DNA of 64,000 bases, from assembly GCA_003667245.1 (NCBI GenBank), contig RCNN01000036.1, forward strand, positions 62,001 to 126,000, in the 5' to 3' direction. This DNA is from Heterostelium multicystogenum. Lineage: Eukaryota > Evosea > Eumycetozoa > Acytosteliales > Acytosteliaceae. A program made the position numbers and the translations under genes. This document shows, in pieces, positions 13,071 through 22,890 of the stretch. The notes under the pieces were generated by a model, which saw only the letters and a program-made list of their open reading frames with translations, was not told the DNA's origin and ran no database searches. Within the stretch, counting starts at the first letter, position 1; each line of letters begins with the position of its first letter.

Positions 13071-13255
13071 ATGTTCAATCAACAAAGAATCTGTTATTTC
13101 TTCTGTTTGTTTTCAACATTATCATGTAAATTACTCTCTGCGAATGGTAGGTAATTAATATTATTATTGTTGTGCACAACTATTTGTTAGCCAAAGTGGT
13201 GAACACCGACGATGATCGTGGCTATTTGCACAATAGCGGAACTAGAAGTAGGTGA
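13071..13255 (+). CDS. Candidate small secreted peptide (46 aa, two exons)
   Basis: I do not recognise the family. From ATG 13071 the frame encodes a hydrophobic, Cys-containing leader (MFNQQRICYFFCLFSTLS, then CKLLSANA). A 44-bp A+T-rich intron follows (13147-13190, GTAGGT..GTTAG). Exon 2 continues in phase as KVVNTDDDRGYLHNSGTRSR and a stop. The ANA/K junction would suit signal peptidase cleavage and would release a short, charged peptide. A second ATG four bases upstream (13067, ATGTATG) opens a different frame, which ends after 20 hydrophobic codons. G+C content of exon 2 is higher than the surrounding DNA. It sits isolated in a gene desert. It could be chance or the remnant of a longer gene. 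Confidence 0.35.
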
Positions 13256-14215
13256 ATAGTAAAGTATCAAAAACAACTTCCCATTTCTAACAAATTATTT
13301 GCTTAAGTTTTATGCTAGTTTGCTACCGGTAACATAGATATTTTTCGGTAAACTAATCAACAAAATACTTGTGAGGCCAATATCACGATGAAGTGGTTAA
13401 CAAAGATGAATAAAATCAACAACAATAAATTAAATAAAACAAATTTAAAAATTGTTCAATTTCGTAATTTGTTGTTAATCCAGAGAGGACCCGCCCAGGA
13501 TATCCCATTTAGAGTGCAATAAAAAATCAAATTAAAACTTGAAAGTTCCTTTTATATTTATTTATCGAGGAACGATTTGTTTGCCTTTTTTTGAGAAGAA
13601 CAACCCTCGCCTCAACCAACAAGCAAAACAAACAAACAAACAATAGTCTTTAGTTCACCACCACCGAACAACAAACAACTACAATAACAAATAGATAGAT
13701 CATTTGTGTATTAAAGTTGCGCCGCGAATGGTTCTCTCGTTGATTTCTATCATCAATAATAAAATAACTTCAACAACTTCACTCTCATTGCTCAGCTGTT
13801 GCTATTCCTCTACAACTTCCTATTCCTAACAATTTTGCTTTCACCAACAACAACAACTACTACAATTAAACATTTAGATTACAAATATAGATTGTGGCAC
13901 AAGCTAATTAACTATATAGACTTTTTAATTAATTAAATTTAATTTACAGCTTCATCAATCATAATTAGTAATATTAATAATAACAATAATAATATAATAA
14001 TAATAACCCAGGTATCAGATCTATCGTAAACAACTCTTTAAAGTGCAAAGCAGCTAATCAACTCAAAAGGTTTGTTGATATCACTAAAAATCTTGTGTCA
14101 AAAAGTACAATGATTGTGTGCGATCGCACTCTAAGTTTCTAAAATAGACTCCAACTCATGCACACTTTATCCAAATATATAAGTTGAATCTGTTAGAGGA
14201 GTATTCAAATTGATT

Positions 14216-14251
14216 GCAAGTGAACAAGTTGTGGCAGTGTTGTTCACTTGC
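14216..14251. repeat. Perfect 12-bp inverted repeat with 12-nt loop
   Basis: The arms GCAAGTGAACAA (14216-14227) and TTGTTCACTTGC (14240-14251) are exact reverse complements around the 12-nt loop GTTGTGGCAGTG. As RNA it would form a stable hairpin. As DNA it could be a protein-binding dyad. It lies 1.3 kb upstream of the SAP30-like gene with no ORF over it. Confidence 0.6.
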
Positions 14252-15185
14252 TTCTAATTTGGTATAGGAACAATATGATTTATAATGTGTTTCGCACTTA
14301 AGTTTAATATGGTTACCACTATTGGTTATAGCACATCAAATTTCCCACCATATAAATTAATTTCACCCACTACTACAACAACAACAACACATAATATTAA
14401 TAAGTCAATTTTTAATGTTGTTGCTGTTGGCTGATATTAATATTGTTTCTCTTACTATATTATATTATTATATTAGTATGGGAGCAAGTGTTAAAAACAC
14501 AACACAACAGCAACAACAACAACCAATATTGCTCAAAATATTGAAGTGTAGAAAGAGAGAGAAGGTGAAGTGAATTGAGAGGTTGGTGTTGGTACTATCA
14601 GAGTGACATATCATATAAACAATAAATAATCCATCAAATTTAAATGAGATAGGAAATAAATAAATTATTAAATACAAAAGGTGTTGAAGCAACTAATCTA
14701 TCTATAAGTTAAATATACAACATCAAACAAATAAATAATAAATAACAATAACACAACTACACCAATTTTCAAAAAAGTAAATATACAATATTTGTTTTTA
14801 TTTTGTTTAATGCTGCTGCTGTTAATGTTTTAATATTATAATAGATTGGATATTGTATTTTATATAAGTTCGATAGTGTGAGAGTGAGTGAAAGAGAAAA
14901 TAGAAAAACAAAAGGAGAGTGAGAGAGTTGTAGTCAAGACAAAAGTAAAGATAGACAGATTAATTATCATAAATATTGTTGTGTTTGTAGTTAGCTATAA
15001 AAAAACAAAAAAAAATTAGATTTTTAAAAAAAATTCAAAATATAGATAATTAATATATACTTGTATCAATTAATTAAATCTATTTACTACTCTTTGTAAT
15101 TGCAAAGGAACAACAACAACAATAACATCTAAAAATAAACAGGAGTAAGAGTATAGAGTTTTGTTATTTGGTTTAAATTAATATC

Positions 15186-15206
15186 ACATCATCATCATCA
15201 TCATCA
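15186..15206. repeat. (CAT)n microsatellite
   Basis: An uninterrupted run of about seven CAT triplets in the probable leader of the SAP30-like gene. Triplet runs like this are common in dictyostelid noncoding DNA. Confidence 0.6.
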
Positions 15207-15542
15207 TAATTTTTTTATATCGATTTCCATTCTTTATTATTATCTCTTTTCAAATTTTAGTTTATGAAATAACTAACCAACAATATTTTCATTCCAATAA
15301 TTATAGAATTCATTTTTCTTAGATATTTGTTTGTTTTATTTAAAACTAAAACTATTTTCAAATATATAATTAAGAATAATTATATATCACGACAGCCAAT
15401 TCACAACCAACCAATTTTAAAATCAACCTCAATATTGATTTTTTTTTCACATCAAATTTCCTCTTGTTTTTTCTCGGAAAATACTTCACCATCAGATTAA
15501 ATTAATTTAAGTAGTCAAATATAAAATATATATATATAAACA

Positions 15543-16152
15543 ATGGACACCAAGGTATACACACCAAACAACAATATTTTGATTTCAAATACCAGCAATG
15601 GTAATGGAGTTAGCAGCAGCAATGGTACAAAAAGAAAATCATCGACACCTACCATTCCTACATCCGTAAACATGGGACAATATCCAAATGGCAATAACAT
15701 CAATGGCAATGGAGTTCATATTGGAAATGGAAACAGTGCTTTTGGCACCTATAACACAGCAGCAAGCCAACAACAAATGATGTCCATGAGCAAAGGTGCA
15801 TGTTCAAAGTGCGGTGGAAAGAAAAAGCATGCCAAAGGTTGTATATACAGAAAGAAAGAAGACGATGACGATTTACTATCTTCACTTCCAACCCAAAAGG
15901 ATGTGATCCAAAGAGTAAGTTCAAAATCAAAAGTATTGAACATTCAAAGATTCTAACATCATCATCTATTTTATTAAAGCTCGATGTCTCTGCTTTAAAG
16001 AGATATAAAAACATTATAGATTAAAAACAAAACACAATTCAACCAAAGACGAATTGGCATCAGCAGTTAGATTGCACTTCGATGGACTGCCAGTAAATGA
16101 AGGCGAAATTATAGAGAACTTCATGGTCAAAGTTAAAAGCGTAGCAATTTAA
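15543..16152 (+). CDS. SAP30-like Sin3-associated protein
   Basis: SAP30 proteins bridge the Sin3 scaffold and histone deacetylases in a nuclear corepressor complex. The first 85 residues are an N/G/S-rich spacer. Then come a short Cys/basic motif CSKCGGKKKHAKGCIYRKK (two CxxC-like pairs, possible zinc site) and an acidic linker. The Sin3-binding helix bundle begins LDVSALKRYKNIY and continues DELASAVRLHFDGLPVNEGE and IIENFMVKVKSVAI, close to the SAP30 C-terminal domain. The intron is at 15915-15979 with a phase-0 junction. One frame change lies near 16015-16020 inside the domain; homology resumes at once on the other side, so I treat it as a base-call error. The total is about 180 aa, a usual size for SAP30/SAP30L. 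Confidence 0.82.
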
Positions 16153-16325
16153 AATCAATAAATTTTCTTTTTTGTGCAAATTCACTTGTCACAAACCCAA
16201 TCTACATCATGATTGTTTTTTTAATTTTGATTATCTGAATCATAAAAAAATCTTTGTTACCTTAATTTTTCAAATTTGGTTGTTAATTTCATTTAATTAA
16301 TTGGAATTGCAAGAGATAATAAAAC
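16153..16325. other. Short intergenic spacer
   Basis: This 170-bp A+T-rich gap lies between two plus-strand genes and presumably holds a poly(A) site and a compact promoter. Confidence 0.4.
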
Positions 16326-17058
16326 ATGTATAATAGTTTAAGAATAACAAGTAGATCTATTTGAATACCACTGGTATTAATCAGAAATTCATAAATTTGC
16401 CATGTATGGCTTTTGCTAGCTCGACACCAGATGCTCTGCTGAACATAAAACCAAAATCACCTGCCCAGATTGAAAAGGAGCAACGTAGATTGCAAAGAGA
16501 GGAAAAGCAAAAGTTGAAGCTTGAGGAGAAGCAAAAAAAGTTTGAGGATAAGGTGGAAAGATTGTTGAAGAAAAGACTCACACCAAAGAGACCTGTTTTC
16601 TGCTTTCAATCTCTTTTTAAAGGACAACATTGGAAAGGCAGGTGGAATGACCGAGGCTGTCAAAGAATTGGTCGCACTTGGATGCCAACACCAAGACAGA
16701 ATATACAAAGAAAGCACAGGAGCTAACACATGAAATCACCAACACCAACAAACTATTGCCACAAGAGCCCAAAGCGTCCAATAAATGCATTCCATCGCTA
16801 CGTAGAGTCACTTCGTCGACTCTATCCAACAATGAAAATATTTTGATGTTGTTGCCCAAGCCTCTGAAAAATGGAAATTGCTCAGCGATCATGAGAAAAA
16901 AAGACTTTGTAGACAGTGCCAAACTTGATGAAATCGAATACAAACAAAAGTTGGATCAATATGAAACTAATATTGGTAGAATCAAGGATGAAATCAGAGT
17001 TACACTTGAAAAAGCCAGCGCATCGTCGCCCATAATCATTGTGCACCATTTCCTTTAA
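16326..17058 (+). CDS. Tandem HMG-box protein, TFAM-like (mitochondrial transcription factor A type)
   Basis: The likely start at ATG 16326 gives MYNSLRITSRS, a basic Ser/Arg-rich leader like a mitochondrial presequence. A strongly charged coiled-coil follows (PAQIEKEQRRLQREEKQKLK onward, about residues 40-80). Box A starts at LTPKRPV and contains GMTEAVKELVALG and DANTKTEYTKKAQELTHEI. Box B starts at KRPINAFHRYVESLRRLYP and contains ASEKWKLLSDHEKK and FVDSAKLDEIEYKQKLDQYE. Two HMG boxes plus a presequence are the TFAM layout: DNA bending, packaging and transcription of mitochondrial DNA. The gene has at least five single-base frame changes (near 16355, 16610, 16675, 16850 and 16910), more per length than any neighbour. 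A pseudogene or a badly sequenced locus are both possible. A nuclear HMGB-like role is the main functional alternative. Confidence 0.7.
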
Positions 17059-17209
17059 GTTTTTTCTTAATAAATGTATTTCTCCTTCAACTCTATTCTT
17101 TGAATTATATATGTTATACTATAGTATTGGTGCAATTTATTTATTTACAAATGGGTACTACTTATTAAATTATTTGGTGTGAATTAATATATTCGAAATA
17201 GAACACTAA

Positions 17210-18124
17210 CTAATGATCTATTCGTATGCGTTTAAATATATGTTCTGTTGATATAAAATTTTGGTCAATGGATAGGTGTGAATTTGAGTTGGTTTGATAG
17301 GCATTATGATCAGTATTGGACGGAGTATTATCTTTAATTTCCTTTGGTTGTTCGTGTTCAGTGAATAGGCTTTTGTTGTTGATGTTATTATGGAGTTTAC
17401 ATTCGTTGTTGGATCTCTTTTTTTTGGTTGGTGTCTCTGAAATGATTTTATCTGGTAATCTATGTGTGATATTGTTATTATTTTGGATATTGCTTATCTT
17501 ATTAGTTATTAATGGTGGTGATATACTAGGTAAAGCTGGAGTTGTCGACGAAGAGTGATTGTTTTCAAAGATATACATATTTTTATCCAACTCAAGGTCA
17601 AATAAACTGTTTATTCCTATAAATGAACTTGACATCATTCTGAGTAATAAAGTTATTACTAGGTGAAATATTTCTGCTGCTGCTGCTATTACTGTCGCTA
17701 CAATTGTTATGAGGTTGATCGTTCTCTATTTCTGACATATTCTCTTCGTTTTTGAGTTTATGGGTGATGTGAAAGCGGTTGGTATTGCAGTAGGTGGCAT
17801 ACCTATATGCTGCTGCTGCTGTTGATGGTGTTGTGATTGTTGTAGTTGTTGTGATTGCTGGTCTATCTCAATATATTTAATGATCTGTTTTAAAATGATA
17901 TCGTTTGGCTGCGAGGTGGCCGATGAGTTTCTAATAATCCTCATGATAGACAGCATGGCATCTCTTCGTCCTTTCTGATAAGAGTTCTTCTGTTGCTGTA
18001 TGCTGTGTTTATATAGATGCGTGAGGTGATTTGCTGCCAATTGAAACGAGCCATACAGCTCACTGTTATCGCTATCACAAGAGCTGGCAGATGCAGCAGC
18101 GTCTGATTTGAAATCTTTGCTCAT
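17210..18124 (-). CDS. C16orf72/HAPSTR1-like stress-response adaptor
   Basis: The N-terminal block FQLAANHLTHLYKHSIQQQ, then YQKGRRDAMLSIMRIIRN, resembles the helical core of the C16orf72 (HAPSTR1) family. In animals these nuclear proteins partner the E3 ligase HUWE1. The end of the chain, HIFKRIRIDH, also resembles the family's basic C-terminus. Between them lie a Q/H-rich stretch, a Ser run and a long N/S/T-rich linker. The start is ATG 18124 (MSKDFKSD). Two frame changes lie in the middle (near 17730 and 17640), where the peptide MSEIENDQPHNNCSDSNS links the two main frames. I am confident of the N-terminal block but less so of one-to-one orthology. Confidence 0.6.
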
Positions 18125-19185
18125 TATCAACTACAACTTCAACCTATTAAATAATAATAAAACATAATAAAAAAACCAATAACAATATTCGACCACCTAT
18201 CAAAATTTCATTATGATTATTATTATTATTATTTTGATTATTTAATTGTTTAATTTTTTAATTTTTTGAATAGAATATTAATTTAATTTCGTTTGATAAT
18301 AACCAACAACAAAGAATAAAACATCTTCATAAAATTAAATATAATATTTCAAATTGAAGGATATTTACAAAAAAACAAAAAACCAAACAAAATACAACAA
18401 AATTACTAAAATCAAATTGATTTTAATATTAAAATATTATTATTGTGATCCAGTAAGGTAGTGGATTAAATAGTTTGTTCCCAAAAATTGCAAAATGTGC
18501 GAATATTAATTAATATACAGAGTGATGTGGGGAGCACCAAAGCATCACAATAACCAATGTTAACAATAAATATTTGGATGAAAGAGAGGTGGAGGAGTGT
18601 CGTGGTTGACTAGCTTGTTTATTCTTTACATTTTTTATTTTATTTTTTTAATTTTAAAAGTATTTGTAAAGGATACTCATATTTTTCTATTTTATTATTA
18701 TATTTTTCACTGTGGAATACAGATATTGTTACTCACTCATTTTCAATTATCTTCAATATAGCCAAGATAGATATTATAACTCTTGCATTCAACAGTCATT
18801 CTTAGTAATAGTATTTATAGTTGTTTTTGTTATTTCTATAATTGATACATACATTTATCATTATCTCATTGTTAATTCATTTCTTCTTTCACTGTTCATT
18901 GTAATAAATAACTATAAGAAACATTACTTATCTGTATCCAATGATCAACTTATATAGTTAGTTATCAATTATATATATTATATATAGTTAATATATTTTT
19001 GATTTTTTATTGTACATAGTTTGTTTTAGTTAATTCAAAAGCGATTATATTAGTTTTTTTTTAATTTGATATTTATTTCTATTTCTTTTATATATATTTA
19101 TTTTTCTACGAACGATTATTTATAAGTTAATATTATTGGAATCATAAGTAACATTATACCCAGTTCCACCAGTTGTTTATTCTAA
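18125..19185. other. Divergent intergenic region
   Basis: This is a 1-kb A+T-rich region between the divergently transcribed HAPSTR1-like and Yippee genes, likely carrying both promoters. An 80-codon open frame at 18712-18957 is a run of I/V/Y/S codons of the kind A+T-rich DNA gives by chance. I do not call it. Confidence 0.45.
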
Positions 19186-19760
19186 ATGGGGAAATTATAT
19201 TTGACTCAATTAAGCGGTCTAAATGTGTATTGTTGCTCCAAATGCAAAAATTCACATTGCGAAACAAGGAAGAGATTATTTCCAAAGTATGTATTGTATT
19301 ATGTTACAGTGTTTATCAATAGTTTTATTAAGAAATTGAACAAACATCCATCAAAAAATAGCAATTTCAAGGTAATGGAGGTAAAGCATATTTATTTGCG
19401 TCAGTGTATGTTAACAACCATCGATACCAAACCTTTGATAAACAATATTCTTTAGTATTAATTTTGATCATTTCATTAAATTATAGTGTAAATGTTTTTT
19501 TTAGGTGATCCAGAGGATAGAAACTTCAACTCTGGACTGTATACGGTTAGGGATATAATATGTTTATCTTGCCTCTCATTAATGGGCTGGAGATATGTAA
19601 GTATAACATGATTCACAACTTCATAAAAACTTTGTAATACTATTACTTCCTTTTTCTATCTATTTGCATGATAAAGGAAAAAAGTTATACGGAATGTCAG
19701 GTATATAAAGAAGGAAAATATATTGTAGAAAAAGCCAGAATAAATAAATTCCGCAAATGA
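19186..19760 (+). CDS. Yippee-like zinc-binding protein
   Basis: Yippee proteins are small, very conserved proteins with a beta-tent fold holding one zinc through two CxxC pairs; family members act in the GID/CTLH ligase and in growth control. Four exons are supported: 19186-19286, 19362-19405, 19487-19596 and 19677-19760. Seen motifs are MGKLYLTQLSGLNVYCCSKC (first CxxC), QFQGNGGKAYLFAS, VVNV, EDRNFNSGLYTVRDIICLSC (second CxxC), LMGWRY, and EKSYTECQVYKEGKYIVEKA. Introns are 19287-19361, 19406-19486 and 19597-19676. Homopolymer frame changes lie near 19245 and 19265 in exon 1 and in the T8 run near 19495 in exon 3. The predicted length of about 110 aa fits the family. The first-exon frame continues open past the true donor, which could mislead a gene finder. 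Confidence 0.83.
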
Positions 19761-19789
19761 ACCTATTAATATATAGGTTGCATTACTAG

Positions 19790-20135
19790 TTTGTTCAATT
19801 TTATTTTAACTTAAATTATGTGTGCCACTAATCACTTTGTCGTAGTCAATACAAAGATTTATTGCGATCCTTTCTTCTATACTTGAACTCTGGATCCAAT
19901 AAAGCTATTAATTCTTTAATCCTTTATGCAATTGGAAATCAACATTTTGGCAAAATGGTAATTCAAGACTTAATTGAATTAAAATACATTCACAAATAAT
20001 TTGCTAAAGTAGAAGGAAAACTCAAGTTATGATATGGATCCCATTCACTTTTCATTATAAATAAAGTTCGAAAGAAAATTTGGAGGAACTACACCTTGGT
20101 TGTGGTGCAGTAATGGATTGTATTCAATTTTGTTT
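19790..20135 (-). pseudogene. Decayed duplicate of the NAF1 3' region
   Basis: Two segments match the adjacent NAF1 gene. Bases about 19812-19878 repeat 20133-20198, which encodes the end and stop of NAF1, with a handful of differences. Bases about 20098-20129 repeat 20473-20517 with an internal deletion of roughly 9-10 bp. Order and orientation match the parent gene but the material between is shortened or unrecognisable, and no open frame spans it. The simplest reading is an old tandem duplication of the NAF1 3' half that has since decayed between the Yippee and NAF1 genes. Confidence 0.6.
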
Positions 20136-20144
20136 TAAAGTAAA

Positions 20145-21748
20145 TTATGTGCCCCTAATCACTCTGTCGTAGTCAATACAAAGCGTTATTGCGATCCAGA
20201 AGGTAATGAATAGGATTGTGGTTGTGGTAATTGGTAACCCATCATCAGTTGGGAAATTATTTGGTTGTTGTGGAAGTTGTTGCTGGAGTGGCTGTTGGAG
20301 ATTTGTGATATTCTGCAGGTCTTGTAATTGCTTGAAATAAGAAAATTGCTGCTGTTGATCTGGTTGTTGCTGTTGACTTTGATTATAATGCTGATGATGT
20401 TGATGTGGTCTTTGTTGGTTATGTTGCTTCATAAAAAGCTGGTTTAGGTCTATTTGATTGGTTTAGTGGTCTTGTTTGGGGTTGTGGTGCATTTCTTGGT
20501 AATGGATTGTATTCAAATGACTCCTGTATATAGTCTAAAATCTGTTTTAGGTGGCTGTTGTTTCTTATTGTTATTCTTTCTCTTCTTTCTATTCTTGAAC
20601 TCTCTCTCCTTTTCATCATCACTGAAATCCATTTCATTCTCGTCTAACTCTTCGTCGTATTCATTTGAAGCATCGAAATCCCTTAGTATAAATGGCAGAA
20701 GGAACTACAAATTTAGAGAGATCTGGTACATTCACATAGTATATTGGGGAATTTAGTTCGATAGAAATAACCTTTTTCTCGGGTGTAGTTGTTGGTGTTT
20801 GATCCATAACAGCATCATTCGATTGGTTTGGATCTTTTTCGATTGGTTGTGTTTGTGAAGTTTGACTCTGTCTTGAAAGAATGACAATTGAAAGGTTTGA
20901 TGGAACTCTGACGGAGTAATATGGATCTGAGATTTGGCCGAAAACTTCATAGATACGACCAATGGGTGTATGGTCTTCAAGGCAAACAATTGAGTCAATG
21001 TCTAATGCAGTCTTGTCCATTGCATTTTGCGCTGTTGCTTGATTGTGTCGATTTGATTACAATCATATCGTCAACCATGCTCATAAGCGTTCCAAAATAT
21101 TGAAAGAAGCATTTGGTGGAAGTACAATATCCAATGGTTTCTCCTCTGGTAATTTAGTTTTATATATCTTTGAGTCAAAGTCATCGTCATCTCCATCATC
21201 ATTGTCTAGCTTTCTTTTATTATTGCTAATGTTATTGTTTTTTAAATGCTTGTTCTTTTTTATCATCTAAGATATCATCTAAATTATCATCACTGTCACT
21301 TTCACTTTCACTGCTGCTGCTGCTACTGCTACTGCTACTGCTACTACTTTCACTATCTTCACTTTCGCTTGTTTCTTTATCTTTATTATCTTCAACTATT
21401 GCAGATGTATCAACTGAATTCACTGTTTGAACAAATATCTTCTTTCAAATCTGTAACAACCTGAGCTTGTTCTACATTAATATCCTTAACTACTTCTGCT
21501 TTGATATCACTTGCCACTACCTCATTTTTGATATCGGTAGCAAGTCTATCTGACTCTATCTTTGTTTCATCTTCTTTTAATTCAAGCTCTTGCTTGTCAC
21601 TTTCGCTGGCATTCTCCTTTTCGATAGAAGGAGTATGTTCAATTTGGGGAAGCTCACTAACGTCATGAGCTACACTAGGTAATATATCTTGAGGAGCTGA
21701 GGTATCAACATTTTGATTTACAGATATGTCAATATTATTGGCTTCCAT
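20145..21748 (-). CDS. naf1: NAF1-like H/ACA RNP assembly factor
   Basis: NAF1 holds the place of GAR1 during assembly of H/ACA snoRNPs and telomerase-type RNPs in the nucleus. Reading 5' to 3': an acidic E/D/K-rich N-terminus (MEANNIDISVNQ), a long Ser/Glu run, a basic patch, then the GAR1/NAF1 beta-barrel with VLPPNASFNILERL, MSMVDDMIVIKS, LDIDSIVCLEDHTPIGRIYE and VFGQISDPYYSVRVPS. An acidic segment and a long Q/H/P-rich tail close it, ending DYDRVIRGT. That order is the family's. The ATG at 21748 is preferred. An in-frame ATG at 21802 would add 18 hydrophobic residues unlike NAF1. At least six frame changes (near 21415, 21240, 21085, 21010, 20690, 20430) break the frame, several in homopolymers. 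A partial decayed copy lies just downstream. Confidence 0.75.
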
Positions 21749-21809
21749 AATTAGGTAGAAATTAAAATAAAACAATAATGTCACTCGTTTCGTTTTTATC
21801 ATGACTTTG

Positions 21810-22890
21810 TTAAATTAATTTTAAATATATTATTTTAATTTTATTCATTTTTTTAAAGTCTTTTGACATCCAACTAATTATATCATCGAAAATAATTTGG
21901 CATTCTGGTTCTGATGTTAGACCGTGCCACATTCCTTCATATATCTTTAGTGTCTTGTCGGTACTTGTTGATTCTTTGTATAATTCTTTTGAAACCTCTG
22001 GGGATGACACTTTGTCTTCTGAACCATGTGCAATGAACAATGGTACCTTGATTTCAGATAGCTTAGACTGTAGATGTGATGTTACTTTGAGAATGGCAAG
22101 ACCTGTACCAAGACGTGCACGACCCTTGTATGTGAGTGGATGAGTTGCATGCTCTTCACGTTTCTTTGGATCCTTGATGTTACGATCCAAGACATTATCA
22201 CCTGGTACAATTGGGAGTGAAGGGAAAGCACTGGCAATCCATGTCAAAATGCTTACTACATAGTAGTTTGGAACCATTGTGTCGTCCAACTTGATGAGTG
22301 GAGCTAGTAATATAAGACCACCATTGAACAACTCTGGCTTTTTCAGTGATACTAAAAGACCGACTGCACCACCCATTGAACATGAATAGATAAAACGTTT
22401 TAAGTGTGGGAATCTATTTTGGATATCATCAATGAACAGAATAGAGTCTTCCATGAGATCGTCAAAACTCTCAACATAACATTGTAGACCCTCACTCAAA
22501 CCGTGTCCTTGTTGGTCAAATATGAAAGAAGCAAATCCTAACTTTGCGAAAATTCTTGCATCATCTGCAAGTGTAGTTTGTCCATGATCTCCATAACCAT
22601 GAATAATAACCAGTGCTCCTCTTTTAAAATTTGATATTAATATCTCATCTTGTGAAGCACGATAGAAGTTATTTACTTACTTTGGTTGGGCTGGAATCCA
22701 TTCTTGGCAAACCAATTTCAAATTATTTTTTATTTTTGAAATGACCTCTTTTGTAAATGATGTTACCAGGTTCTACAGTTTCAGATTCAAAAGTAATAAT
22801 TGAATCATGCTTTTCTGTTTGGTGTTTATTAATGGGTGATAAGACATTGTTTGCAATGTTTTCTACTAGTACACTGTTGACTCCTACCAT
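21810..22890 (-). CDS. Monoglyceride-lipase-like alpha/beta hydrolase (S33/Hydrolase_4)
   Basis: Plant- and animal-type monoacylglycerol lipases cleave monoacylglycerols or related esters. Exon 1 runs from ATG 22890 to 22681 and has one frame change in an A-rich run near 22720. A 60-bp intron (22621-22680) follows. Exon 2 is open to the stop. Motifs in order: oxyanion-hole ALVIIHGYGDHGQT, FDQQGHGLSEG, nucleophile elbow YSCSMGGAVGLL, catalytic Asp in FIAHGSEDKVSSP, and His in YEGMWHGLTSEPE. The spacing is as in the lipase family. The elbow reads CSMGG: the first Gly of GxSxG is Cys, while the catalytic Ser is kept. No signal peptide is visible, so a cytosolic or peripheral membrane enzyme is likely. 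The last residues (KKMNKIKII...) run through an A-rich stretch and may reflect a missed stop. Confidence 0.8.

Larger units (their letters stand above)
13256..15542. other. Intergenic region upstream of SAP30-like gene
   Basis: No protein gene is supported in this 2.3 kb. It holds a perfect 12-bp inverted repeat at 14216-14251, CAA/ACA-rich tracts (13620-13680, 14370-14395, 14500-14520) and a (CAT)n run near 15186-15206. The last few hundred bases are pyrimidine- and A-rich and probably form a long 5' leader for the gene starting at 15543. Confidence 0.4.

Noticed and set aside
18712..18957. Hydrophobic 81-codon frame
   Set aside because: Composition (I, V, Y, S, N) is that expected from A+T-rich intergenic DNA, there is no proper ATG context, and it matches no family.
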